From positions 1-16,043 of the forward strand of contig JBGSIZ010000062.1 of the NCBI GenBank assembly GCA_041742255.1: a stretch of 16,043 nt of DNA, written 5' to 3'. Below are positions 6,697 to 13,690 of this stretch, one piece after another. Numbering within the stretch: position 1 is the stretch's first letter; the number at the start of each line of letters is the position of its first letter. Origin of the DNA: JBGSIZ01 sp041742255 (GTDB lineage: Bacteria; Pseudomonadota; Alphaproteobacteria; Rhodobacterales; Rhodobacteraceae). The position numbers and the translations under genes were made by a program. Below the pieces are notes generated by a model. The model did no database searches. It was not told where the DNA came from and worked only from the letters and a program-made list of their open reading frames with translations.

Positions 6697-7992
6697 CTAT
6701 CCCTCGTATCCCATCAGGCGCGGCAGAAAGAGAACGAAATCCTCGGACAAGGTGATGATGGCCAAGGCCACCAACAGCGCCACGATAAAGGGGACGATGT
6801 CCCGGATGATCCGCCCCACGGGTTCCTTAGTGATGTTGGCCGTGATGAATAAAAGTAGCCCATAGGGCGGGGTGATCAGGCCGATCATCGAATTGACCAC
6901 GACAATGACCCCGAAATGCACCAGATCAATCCCAAGGGCCGCCGCCGCTGGCAACAGGATCGGCACGATGATCAATAAGATCACGCCACCTTCCAGAAGG
7001 CACCCCAGAACCAGCAGCAGGATGTTCACAAACAAAAGGAACCCCAGAACCGTCAGGTCCATCGTGTCCATCCATGCTGCGATGGTCTTGGGCAGTTGTT
7101 CGCGCGCAATGACATAATCAAACGTCAGCGCCCCCGCGATCAGGACCCCCACCGCCGCCGTGGACCGCGCCGACCCTAGCAAGGCGTGATAGAACTGCGG
7201 CACCGACACGGACCGGTAAAAGAACACCGACACCAGCAAGGCATAAAGGGCGGCAACAGCCGCCGCCTCGGTCGGGCTCATGACGCCGCCGTATATCCCG
7301 CCCAGCAGGATCACGGGCAGCATAAGAGCCGGAACAGCCTCTGCCGTCAGGCGGGGCAGGTCACGCAACGGCACAGTGTCATCCACCGGAAAATCCCGAC
7401 GCAGCGCGATGATCCAGTTCATGACGCCCATGCTCAGCGCCATCAAAAGACCAGGCAACAAACCCGCCGCAAACAGGAACCCGACCGATTGTTCGGACAC
7501 CAGCGCGTATAGAACCATGGGGATGGACGGCGGGATGATCGGCCCGATCGTCGCTGTCGCGGCCGTGATCGCCGCCGCATAGGATTTGGTATAGCGCCCG
7601 TCCTTGGTCATCATCCCGATGATGATCTTGCCCATGCCGACCGCATCCGCGACCGCCGATCCGGACATCCCCGAAAAGATGACCGAGGACACGACATTGA
7701 CCTGCCCCAGTCCGCCCCGGAACCGCCCCACCAGCGCCTGACAGAACCGCAGCAACCGGTCCGTCAGCGACCCCACATTCATGATGTCGGCCGCAAGGAT
7801 GAACAACGGAATGGCCAACAGGGTATAGCCATTGAACAACCCCTGCAGCAGGGATTCCGTGGCCAATGACGGGTCATATCCCTTGAACAGCATGTACAGG
7901 AACGACCCGGACATGACCGCCAGCCCGACGGGCAACCCCGTCACCGTCAGTGCCACGATCAACAGGATGGCAAGCGTAAAGGGATCAGTCAT
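6697..7992 (-). CDS. dctM: TRAP transporter large permease (DctM)
   Basis: A 431-residue inner-membrane protein of the DctM family, about twelve hydrophobic segments, the ion-coupled transport subunit of a tripartite ATP-independent periplasmic transporter. Typical features are an N-terminal double helix ending in GLAVMSGSFLYML, the LLAIPLFILAADIMN segment, GMSGSAVADAVGMGKI, and IGPIIPPSIPMVLYAL with the PPS motif, followed by SPTEAAAVAALYALLVS and the late GLITPPYGLLLF loop. Length is normal. The ATG at 7992 overlaps the dctQ stop by eight bases, with GGAAAG upstream. Coupling with the dehydrogenase and dehydratase genes points to shikimate/quinate or a related cyclohexane carboxylate as cargo. 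Confidence 0.95.
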   Translation of the reverse strand: MTDPFTLAILLIVALTVTGLPVGLAVMSGSFLYMLFKGYDPSLATESLLQGLFNGYTLLAIPLFILAADIMNVGSLTDRLLRFCQALVGRFRGGLGQVNVVSSVIFSGMSGSAVADAVGMGKIIIGMMTKDGRYTKSYAAAITAATATIGPIIPPSIPMVLYALVSEQSVGFLFAAGLLPGLLMALSMGVMNWIIALRRDFPVDDTVPLRDLPRLTAEAVPALMLPVILLGGIYGGVMSPTEAAAVAALYALLVSVFFYRSVSVPQFYHALLGSARSTAAVGVLIAGALTFDYVIAREQLPKTIAAWMDTMDLTVLGFLLFVNILLLVLGCLLEGGVILLIIVPILLPAAAALGIDLVHFGVIVVVNSMIGLITPPYGLLLFITANITKEPVGRIIRDIVPFIVALLVALAIITLSEDFVLFLPRLMGYEG

Positions 7993-8500
7993 AATCGTGG
8001 CTTTCCGCGCTTGGGGCTGCGTGTGGTCCGGTGCCCGAAAATCCGCGCCACGCTGTGAACAGGCTCCGCGCGATCACGGACAGGGCGAACGCCACATAAA
8101 TGGAAAAGACGAGGTGAAACGGCCACCGCAGATAGGCCGTCTTTTCCCGCGCCATAAAGGTGATGTAGTCAACAGCGGCGGGCATGGTGATGATAAAGAT
8201 GGCCGCGCAGACAAGGCCCGAAAACACATCAAACGCCCGGCGCCATGGCCGTGATACCGCCGAATAAACGATATCAAGGCGGATCACCTCGGATTCCTTG
8301 ACCACAAAGGCATAGCCGAGCAAGATGCCCCACAGCCACGCAATGGTCACCCATTCCACGGTCCAGCCCACCGACCAGCCCAGCACGCGGCGGAACAGGA
8401 TTTGCAGTAGGAACGTGACGAACATGCTCAGCAGCAACAGGGCAATGACGTTTTCCGCCCGCGCCCGCAGCCAGTGGATGGTGGTGGTCAACCCGTTCAT
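7985..8500 (-). CDS. dctQ: TRAP transporter small permease (DctQ)
   Basis: A 171-residue DctQ-family membrane protein with four predicted helices at about residues 18-38, 48-66, 88-110 and 127-147. The family motif is visible as the run of aromatic and charged residues in VEWVTIAWLWGILLGYAFVVKE. It pairs with DctM to form the membrane complex that receives ligand from the periplasmic binding protein. The ATG at 8500 has a weak purine/G-rich ribosome binding site. It lies 64 bases downstream of dctP across a strong hairpin, and its end overlaps dctM by eight bases, suggesting translational coupling. The hydrophilic C-terminal tail is ordinary for the family. Confidence 0.9.
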   Translation of the reverse strand: MNGLTTTIHWLRARAENVIALLLLSMFVTFLLQILFRRVLGWSVGWTVEWVTIAWLWGILLGYAFVVKESEVIRLDIVYSAVSRPWRRAFDVFSGLVCAAIFIITMPAAVDYITFMAREKTAYLRWPFHLVFSIYVAFALSVIARSLFTAWRGFSGTGPHAAPSAESHDYD

Positions 8501-8524
8501 GCCCGCGCCCCCGCTTTCAGGAAA

Positions 8525-8554
8525 AAGGGCGGCGGGATGTGCCCCGCCGCCCTT
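8525..8554 (-). terminator. Intrinsic-terminator-like hairpin between dctP and dctQ
   Basis: AAGGGCGGCGGG (8525-8536) pairs perfectly with CCCGCCGCCCTT (8543-8554) across a six-base loop. On the minus strand the stem is followed by TTTTTC. It stands inside the operon just after the dctP stop, so it probably works as a partial terminator or 3' stabiliser, giving more DctP than permease transcript, an arrangement common for binding-protein transporters. Confidence 0.75.
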
Positions 8555-8563
8555 GAGATATGG

Positions 8564-9544
8564 TTACTGACCGACGGCCTGAATGGCGTCCCACAGCCCG
8601 GCGGGCCATGTCTTGGAGTAGTCAGAGGCCAGATAGACCTCCAGAACATGCGACTGGAACGCCGCATTGTCGGGGGTGTAGATGTCGATGCCGTTGGCGG
8701 CCATATCCGCCGACAGTTCGGTTTCCAGCCGGATGGTTTCCGCATCAATCGCCGATTGGAAGTTGAGGGCGCAGTCCTGCACCTTGGCTTGCTGGTCGGC
8801 GGTCATCGCGTTCCACTTTTCCAGACCAATGGTGAACTGGTTGGCCGCGATCAGGTGGGACGTGGTGCCGATATGGGTGATGATTTCGTCAAACTTCATC
8901 GACCGGATCGCCGGGAACCCGTTGTCCTGACCTTCGATCTGACCGGTCTGGAGCGCGGTGTAAACTTCGGTGAACGGGACCGGAACGGGCGTGGCCCCCA
9001 TCGCCTGACCCACAAACTGCCAGCCTTCGCCGCCGGGCATCCGCAGGACCATGCCGTTCAGATCGGCAGGCGTCATCTTGCGGGCGTCGCCCTTGTAGCC
9101 GATGTGCCGCGCGCCGATGTAGGGGTAGGCAAGAACCTTGACCCCTGCGCTGGCTTCGATATCGGCCTCGATCCCGGCCAACACGTCGCCGTCATAAGTG
9201 GCGCGCATGTGGGCGTAATCCCGGAACAGGAACGGCGTGCCAAGGATGGCGGTCGACGGCACCTGATTCTGGAAATCGAACACGGCAAGGTTGCCCATAT
9301 CGAGGTTTCCGCGCTGCATCGCGGTCAGTTCAGTGCCCTGTTCAAACAAGGTGGCCCCGTGGTGGGGTTCAAACACGAACCCTTCGCCCAGACAGTCGCC
9401 GAATTCGGTTTTCAACAGCTGCGACCGGATGTCCGTTTCTGCAACCGTGTCTGAATACAGCAACGTCACGGCGTCTTGGGCCGTGGCCGATGTCGTGAGG
9501 GTCAGCCCGGCCACAAGGGCCGTCATCGAGGTGGTCAAACGCAT
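8564..9544 (-). CDS. dctP: TRAP transporter periplasmic substrate-binding protein (DctP)
   Basis: A 326-residue DctP-family extracytoplasmic binding protein. The N-terminus MRLTTSMTALVAGLTLTT with ATAQ-DAV is a Sec signal peptide, probable cleavage after Ala/Gln at about residue 22. The mature part shows family landmarks: GTPFLFRDYAHM, DLNGMVLRMPGGE with the conserved arginine that binds the ligand carboxylate, and PFTEVYTALQTGQIEGQDN. Only two cysteines occur (in FGDCLGEG and VQDCALNF), which could form a disulfide in the periplasm. The start at 9544 has a GGGAGG site seven bases upstream. It lies 35 bases after the dehydrogenase. The carboxylate-binding arginine fits shikimate, quinate or a related acid. 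Confidence 0.95.
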   Translation of the reverse strand: MRLTTSMTALVAGLTLTTSATAQDAVTLLYSDTVAETDIRSQLLKTEFGDCLGEGFVFEPHHGATLFEQGTELTAMQRGNLDMGNLAVFDFQNQVPSTAILGTPFLFRDYAHMRATYDGDVLAGIEADIEASAGVKVLAYPYIGARHIGYKGDARKMTPADLNGMVLRMPGGEGWQFVGQAMGATPVPVPFTEVYTALQTGQIEGQDNGFPAIRSMKFDEIITHIGTTSHLIAANQFTIGLEKWNAMTADQQAKVQDCALNFQSAIDAETIRLETELSADMAANGIDIYTPDNAAFQSHVLEVYLASDYSKTWPAGLWDAIQAVGQ

Positions 9545-9572
9545 GTGGTATCCTCCCTTTAGCGTTGGTGGT

Positions 9573-9591
9573 CCCGCCGTTATCCGGCGGG
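9573..9591 (-). repeat. Short hairpin between the dehydrogenase gene and dctP
   Basis: CCCGCCG (9573-9579) and CGGCGGG (9585-9591) form a 7-bp stem with a five-base loop that includes part of the dehydrogenase stop codon. No T-run follows on the minus strand, so it is more likely an RNA processing or stability element than a terminator. Confidence 0.4.
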
Positions 9592-10467
9592 GGTTTCGGT
9601 CAAGGACTCGAACGTGGCCCGCATTCTGGCGGGGTCGGCATCAAGCCCGGTAAACAGGTTAAACGCCCGAACGGCCTGAAACACGGCCATGCCCGACCCG
9701 TTCAGGGTCCGGCATCCGGTGGTCCGGGCCCGCGCGAGCAAGGCGGTTTCCAGCGGGAAATAGACGATGTCGCACACCCAATGCGCCGCACGCAGCAGGG
9801 TGGGATCAATCGCCATGCCGGGCAGTTTGGCCATTCCCATGGGCGTGGCGTTGACGATCCCCGTGGCGCGCGCAGCGGCCTGGGTCAGGTCATGGGCGAC
9901 CTCTGCACGGATGGGTCCGGCGGCGTTGACGTCTTTGGCCAGATCAACCGCCGCCTGCATCGACCGATCCGCAATAAGAATGCGTCCGGCCCCGGCATCG
10001 GCCAGCGCATGGGCCACAGCGCCCCCCGCCCCGCCCGCACCCAACAACAGAACCGTGTCCAGATTGGCGCCGGGCAATCCACGCCGCACGCCTTCGGCAA
10101 AGCCCCAGAAATCGGTGTTGTGGCCATGGCGTTTGCCGTCCCGGAACACGATGGTGTTGACCGCGCCGACCTTGATGGCGGCGACAGACAATTCATCCAG
10201 ATGCGCCATCACCGCCTTTTTGTAGGGGTAGGTCACGTTCAGGCCCGCGTATCCTTCGGCTTCGGCCTGCGACAGGATCGCGTCGATGGGCGGCACAGGC
10301 GACATGCGGTCGGTGTCCAAGAGGTCATAGGTGAGCGACAGGCCCAACGCCGCGCCTTCGGCCCGGTGCATGGCAGGGGTGCGGGATTTCTGGATGCCCT
10401 GACCGATCAACCCCACGCGCAAAGTGCGCAAGATCACGTCGGGCAATGCTGATGCCGCATCGGTCAC
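9580..10467 (-). CDS. Quinate/shikimate dehydrogenase, QsuD/YdiB type
   Basis: A 295-residue NAD(P)-dependent dehydrogenase that oxidises shikimate to 3-dehydroshikimate and/or quinate to 3-dehydroquinate. The substrate domain has SRTPAMHRAEG, LNVTYPYK with catalytic Lys83, and GHNTDFWGF with Asp119; the Rossmann domain has GAGGAGG at 143-149. The SRTPAMHxAEG and YPYK variants and VNATPMGM through the C-terminus match the Corynebacterium glutamicum quinate/shikimate dehydrogenase better than biosynthetic AroE. An aspartate (Asp167, IADRS) at the end of the second cofactor strand, where AroE has a basic NR(T) motif, argues for NAD+, as expected for catabolism. The GTG at 10465-10467 is chosen as start: GGGGAGG stands ten bases ahead of it. 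A TTG at 10548 in the same frame is the -35 box of the promoter, not a start. It is the first gene of the operon. Confidence 0.9.
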   Translation of the reverse strand: MTDAASALPDVILRTLRVGLIGQGIQKSRTPAMHRAEGAALGLSLTYDLLDTDRMSPVPPIDAILSQAEAEGYAGLNVTYPYKKAVMAHLDELSVAAIKVGAVNTIVFRDGKRHGHNTDFWGFAEGVRRGLPGANLDTVLLLGAGGAGGAVAHALADAGAGRILIADRSMQAAVDLAKDVNAAGPIRAEVAHDLTQAAARATGIVNATPMGMAKLPGMAIDPTLLRAAHWVCDIVYFPLETALLARARTTGCRTLNGSGMAVFQAVRAFNLFTGLDADPARMRATFESLTETPAG

Positions 10468-10519
10468 GTCTGGTCGTCCTCCCCGCAACGTCGGCTCCTC
10501 CACGAACCGCCGTTTCTTC

Positions 10520-10558
10520 AAAATGTTCCGGTTGGTTAATTGTGTCAATACTTTTAAC
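10520..10558 (-). promoter_or_regulatory. Leftward promoter and candidate TetR operator in the divergent spacer
   Basis: On the minus strand TTGACA (10548-10543) and CATTTT (10525-10520) are spaced by 17 bases, a good sigma-70 pair for the dehydrogenase-TRAP-quiC operon. An imperfect 24-bp palindrome, GTTAATTG at 10535-10542 and CTTTTAAC at 10551-10558 (six of eight matches), with an inner ATTG-TGT-CAAT, covers the -35 box. That is where a repressor would block transcription. The adjacent tetR gene makes its product the obvious candidate ligand-responsive repressor; this is inference. Confidence 0.5.
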
Positions 10559-10609
10559 TATTCAGTACATTTTGCCCATGCTAAGCTGCCCCAAGACGGG
10601 AGGCACCAG

Positions 10610-11272
10610 ATGTCCAACACATTGCCGCAAAAGGATATTCCCAAGAGTGGGTGGAAACAGGACCCCGCCGGTGTGCAGGCGGATATCCTTGAAATCGCGA
10701 CCGAAATCTTTGCTCGCAGCGGGCTGTCCGGCACCCGAATCGATGAGATTGCGGCGCTGACCCGCACATCAAAGCGGATGATCTATTACTACTTTGGCGA
10801 CAAAGAGGGTCTCTATGCCCGGGTTCTGGAAGCCGCCTATGCCAAGGTCCGCGCAGGTGAGGCGGGGCTGGATCTGGACGGCCTGCCCCCCGAACAGGCG
10901 CTGTATCGGCTGGTAGCGTTCACGTTTGACCATCACCGCGCCCACCCCGATTTCATTCGGCTGGTGATGATCGAAAACGTGCATCAGGCCGATTATCTGC
11001 GCGCGTCCGAGGTGATCCGCCGGGTCAACACCGCAGCCATTGACGGGTTGGCCGGGATCATCGCGCGGGGCGAGGCGGCGGGGGTATTCCGCCCCGGCCT
11101 GGACCCTGTGACCCTGCACTGGAAAATCTCGGCGCTGTCGTTCTTTAATGTGTCCAACAGGCCCACATTCTCGGCCTTGTTCGGGGCCGACCTGTTTTCC
11201 GACGCGGCGCAAAATGCGCTGCGCGATGATGTCGCCCAAACCGTTCTGGCCAGCGTGAGGATGCCCCGATGA
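10610..11272 (+). CDS. TetR/AcrR-family transcriptional regulator
   Basis: A 220-residue TetR-type regulator. The N-terminal HTH (about residues 25-65) reads EIFARSGLSGTRIDEIAAL, then TRTSKRMIYYYFGDKEGLYARVL, a standard TetR recognition region. The C-terminal ligand domain is all-helical, with the DHHRAHPDFIRLVMIEN stretch common in this class. The ATG at 10610 has GGGAGG six bases upstream, and the upstream open frame is spacer. It diverges from the shikimate/quinate operon and its stop overlaps the hydrolase start (ATGA at 11269-11272), so it is the first gene of a three-gene rightward operon. It likely represses both directions and responds to a pathway compound, but the ligand cannot be read from sequence. 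Confidence 0.9.
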   Translation: MSNTLPQKDIPKSGWKQDPAGVQADILEIATEIFARSGLSGTRIDEIAALTRTSKRMIYYYFGDKEGLYARVLEAAYAKVRAGEAGLDLDGLPPEQALYRLVAFTFDHHRAHPDFIRLVMIENVHQADYLRASEVIRRVNTAAIDGLAGIIARGEAAGVFRPGLDPVTLHWKISALSFFNVSNRPTFSALFGADLFSDAAQNALRDDVAQTVLASVRMPR

Positions 11273-12201
11273 TAAATCCCGAATTGCACCCGTTCCTGTC
11301 TGTTTGGGCAGAAAAATGGGCGCGCGTTCCCGCAGGGTCCACCCCCGCTGACCGCCGCGCCGCGTTTGAAGACATTGCCGCCGAAATGCGTCTGCCCACC
11401 CCGGATGGTGTGACCGCAGACAAAGAACACCACATCGACAGTGTTGCAGGCTCGGTGCGGGTGCGGGTGTTTCGCCCGGCGGGCAGCGGTGTGCGTCCGG
11501 CCTTGATCTACATGCACGGTGGCGCGTGGATGCAGGGTAGCCCGGAAACCCACTGGGATATCACCGCCCGTTTGGCCGATTGGGCCGGGGTTGTCGTTGT
11601 CAGCGTGGACTATGCCAAGGCCCCTGAACGTCCGTTCCCGGCTGCGTTTGAACAGGTGCGGGCGGTGGCGATGTGGCTTGCGGCCCATGCGGGCGACCTG
11701 AAGGTTGACCCGGCCCGCATCGCGATTGGCGGCGACAGCGCGGGGGGCAACCTTGCCGCCGCGGTGGCGTTGGATCTGCGCGGGCAGATGACCTTTGCGG
11801 GACAATTGCTGATATATCCGGCCTGCGATTTTGACAAATCCCGCCCATCTTATGCCGAAAATCCCGATGGGCCGATCATCGCAACCAAGGGCATGGAAGG
11901 CGTCAACCGCGCCTATTGTCCTGATACCGCGCTGTTGACCAGCGACCCCCGCGTGGCACCCTTGCTGGCAGCCTCCCACGCGGGTTTGCCACCGGCCTAT
12001 GTCGCGGTGGCCGAACATGATCCGCTGCGCGACAGCGGGTTGGCCTATGCCGACGCCTTGGACCGGGCGGGGGTGCCTGTCACGCTGGACCGGGGGCCGG
12101 GGTTGATCCACGGTTATCTGCGGGCGATGGCCTATTGTGCGGACAGCGAAACATCCCTGCGCGCGATGGCAGCATGGTTGGCACGGATGACTGCTGCATG
12201 A
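11269..12201 (+). CDS. Alpha/beta hydrolase, hormone-sensitive-lipase family
   Basis: A 310-residue cytoplasmic esterase/lipase-type hydrolase without a signal peptide. The oxyanion-hole motif HGGAW lies at residues 83-87, the nucleophile Ser157 sits in GGDSAGG, and the remaining triad is Asp251 (EHDPLRDSG) and His281 (LIHGYL). This set defines the HSL (family IV) esterases, active on short-chain or aromatic esters and sometimes lactones. It starts within the tetR stop and ends in an ATGA overlap with the DUF3237 gene. Next to quinate/shikimate uptake and oxidation genes, a plausible role is release of shikimate or quinate from an ester or lactone, but the substrate is unproven. An N-terminal cap of about 60 residues is normal for the family. 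Confidence 0.9.
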   Translation: MINPELHPFLSVWAEKWARVPAGSTPADRRAAFEDIAAEMRLPTPDGVTADKEHHIDSVAGSVRVRVFRPAGSGVRPALIYMHGGAWMQGSPETHWDITARLADWAGVVVVSVDYAKAPERPFPAAFEQVRAVAMWLAAHAGDLKVDPARIAIGGDSAGGNLAAAVALDLRGQMTFAGQLLIYPACDFDKSRPSYAENPDGPIIATKGMEGVNRAYCPDTALLTSDPRVAPLLAASHAGLPPAYVAVAEHDPLRDSGLAYADALDRAGVPVTLDRGPGLIHGYLRAMAYCADSETSLRAMAAWLARMTAA

Positions 12202-12665
12202 CGGACGATATTCTGCCCGGTCTTGACCTCGTGTTCACGATCAAGGCCGACATCGCGCCGCCGCGCAACGCCGGGCGCGGCCCTTATGGCGAACGGTTGC
12301 ATATTCCCATCACCGGGGGCCGCGTGGCTGGTCCCCGGCTGACCGGAACCGTGTTGCCCGGTGGGTCAGACTGGCCCATCGTCACCGCCGACGGACATAG
12401 CCGGATCGAGGCCCATTACACAATCGAGGCCGACGACGGCACCCTGATCTATGTCGTGAACAAGGGGGTGCGCGTGTCCTCGCCGCAGGTCAGCGCCCGG
12501 ATGCGGGCGGGTGAAACGGTTTCGCCGGATCAGTATTACATGCGCGGCGCACCGGTGTTTGATGCCCCCGATGGTCCGCACCGCTGGTTGACCGAACGGG
12601 TGTTCGTTTGCACAATCCGGCCCATGGGCCGCGCCGTGTCCATCGCGGTTTATGCGGTGACGTGA
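12198..12665 (+). CDS. DUF3237 domain-containing protein
   Basis: A 155-residue protein that fits the DUF3237 family, small beta-barrel proteins of unknown function often found in aromatic or lactone catabolic clusters. Recognisable features are LDLVFTIKADI near the start, GPYGERLHIPITGGRVAGPRLTGTVLPGG, the SRIEAHYTIEADDGTLIYVVNKGVR segment, YYMRGAPVFDAPDG and the closing WLTERVFVCTIRP. No signal peptide or membrane segment. The ATG at 12198 overlaps the hydrolase stop (ATGA), so translation is probably coupled. Its last 16 bases overlap the 3' end of the convergent oxyR. It may bind or transform a product of the hydrolase; this is inference from operon order only. Confidence 0.88.
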   Translation: MTDDILPGLDLVFTIKADIAPPRNAGRGPYGERLHIPITGGRVAGPRLTGTVLPGGSDWPIVTADGHSRIEAHYTIEADDGTLIYVVNKGVRVSSPQVSARMRAGETVSPDQYYMRGAPVFDAPDGPHRWLTERVFVCTIRPMGRAVSIAVYAVT

Positions 12666-13564
12666 CCGGCCTCTGACCGCGTGCCGGTCCGCTGCACGAT
12701 CCCGGCAATCTGCATCAGATGCGGGGCCAATGGGTTGGACCGCCGCCAGATCATTCCGACCGTCCGCGTGGGTTCCACCGGGTGAAACCGCGCCACCGAT
12801 ACCGCCGCCGACCGGGTTTCCACCGCCACGGCCATTTCGGGGACCAACGTGACGCCGATGCCTGCCCCGACCATCTGCACAAGGGTGGACAGCGATGTGC
12901 CATCCAGCCCGGCGCGCGGACCTGCCGACCGGATCCCGCAAAACGACAGGGCCTGATCCCGGAAACAGTGCCCTTCTTCCAGCAACAGCACCCGCATGTC
13001 GCGCAGCGCCGCAGGGGTTGGCACCGGGTCGTTTGCATCCCCCTCTGGCCGGATCAAAACCAGCGCCTCGGTGAACAGTGCTATCTCGGTCAACCCGGGT
13101 TCAGACAGGGGCAGGGCCACAATGGCGGCATCCAGATGCCCCTCGGTTACCTCGGCAATCAGGCGAGGGGTGACAGTTTCGCGGATATGGATGTCCAGCC
13201 CCGGATGCGCGCTGGTCAGATCGCCGATCATCCGGGGCAGCAGATAGGGCGCGATGGTGGGAATGATCCCCAACCGCAACCGCCCGCTGAACCCGTCCTG
13301 TGCCCCCCGCGCAAGATCGGCCAAATCCTCGACCGATTGCAGGGTCGCCCGTGCCCGAGGGGCAAAGGCCTCGCCAAAGGCGGTCAGGCGAACATGGCGC
13401 GGGCTACGTTCAAAGAGGACAGAGCCAAGGATGGTCTCAAGCTGTTTGATCTGCACCGACAAAGCGGGTTGCGAAATGGCACAGACATCTGCGGCCCGCC
13501 CGAAATGACCGTGCCGGGCCAGCGCCTCGAAATACCGCAGATGTTTGAGCGTGAGGGCTTCCAT
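12650..13564 (-). CDS. oxyR: OxyR-type hydrogen peroxide-responsive LysR regulator
   Basis: A 304-residue LysR-family regulator. The N-terminal winged HTH (about residues 5-60) contains GHFGRAADVCAISQPALSVQIKQLE. In the ligand domain GHCFRDQALSFC places Cys200 and Cys209 nine apart, matching the E. coli OxyR redox pair Cys199/Cys208 that forms a disulfide when peroxide is present. The downstream GTSLSTLVQMVGAGIGVTLVPEMA is the usual dimer-interface helix of the group. The ATG at 13562-13564 is chosen, giving MEALTLKHLRYFEALA as in relatives; a TTG two codons earlier adds only Met-Ile. No clear Shine-Dalgarno is seen. It diverges from katG, the classical OxyR target, and overlaps the convergent DUF3237 gene by 16 bases. 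Confidence 0.93.
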   Translation of the reverse strand: MEALTLKHLRYFEALARHGHFGRAADVCAISQPALSVQIKQLETILGSVLFERSPRHVRLTAFGEAFAPRARATLQSVEDLADLARGAQDGFSGRLRLGIIPTIAPYLLPRMIGDLTSAHPGLDIHIRETVTPRLIAEVTEGHLDAAIVALPLSEPGLTEIALFTEALVLIRPEGDANDPVPTPAALRDMRVLLLEEGHCFRDQALSFCGIRSAGPRAGLDGTSLSTLVQMVGAGIGVTLVPEMAVAVETRSAAVSVARFHPVEPTRTVGMIWRRSNPLAPHLMQIAGIVQRTGTRSEAGHVTA

Positions 13565-13690
13565 AATCAAAGATTATCGAAAGTATTAGAAATTGCAACT
13601 TAAACAAATCGCTCGGATGGGTTAAGCTTCGATTTGAGTATTTTCGCACGCGGCCCTAGACGCCGCGCAACCCAATGACAGGAGAATGAC
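13563..13690. promoter_or_regulatory. oxyR-katG divergent control region with a dyad at the oxyR start
   Basis: A perfect dyad ATAATC-AAA-GATTAT (13563-13577) overlaps the oxyR start codon, and the following AT-rich stretch to about 13615 suits OxyR binding and autoregulation. katG has AGGAG at 13680-13684, six bases before its ATG. A loose TTGAGT (13634-13639) with CTAGAC 17 bases later is the only katG promoter candidate; OxyR-activated promoters often lack good -35 boxes. Exact OxyR sites cannot be assigned by eye. Confidence 0.45.

Noticed and set aside
8474..9454. 326-codon plus-strand open frame opposite dctP
   Set aside because: Shadow of dctP, which has a signal peptide, family motifs and a good ribosome binding site.
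10993..12111. 372-codon minus-strand open frame opposite the tetR/hydrolase genes
   Set aside because: It spans the junction of two clear plus-strand genes with intact catalytic and HTH motifs and has no protein-like features.
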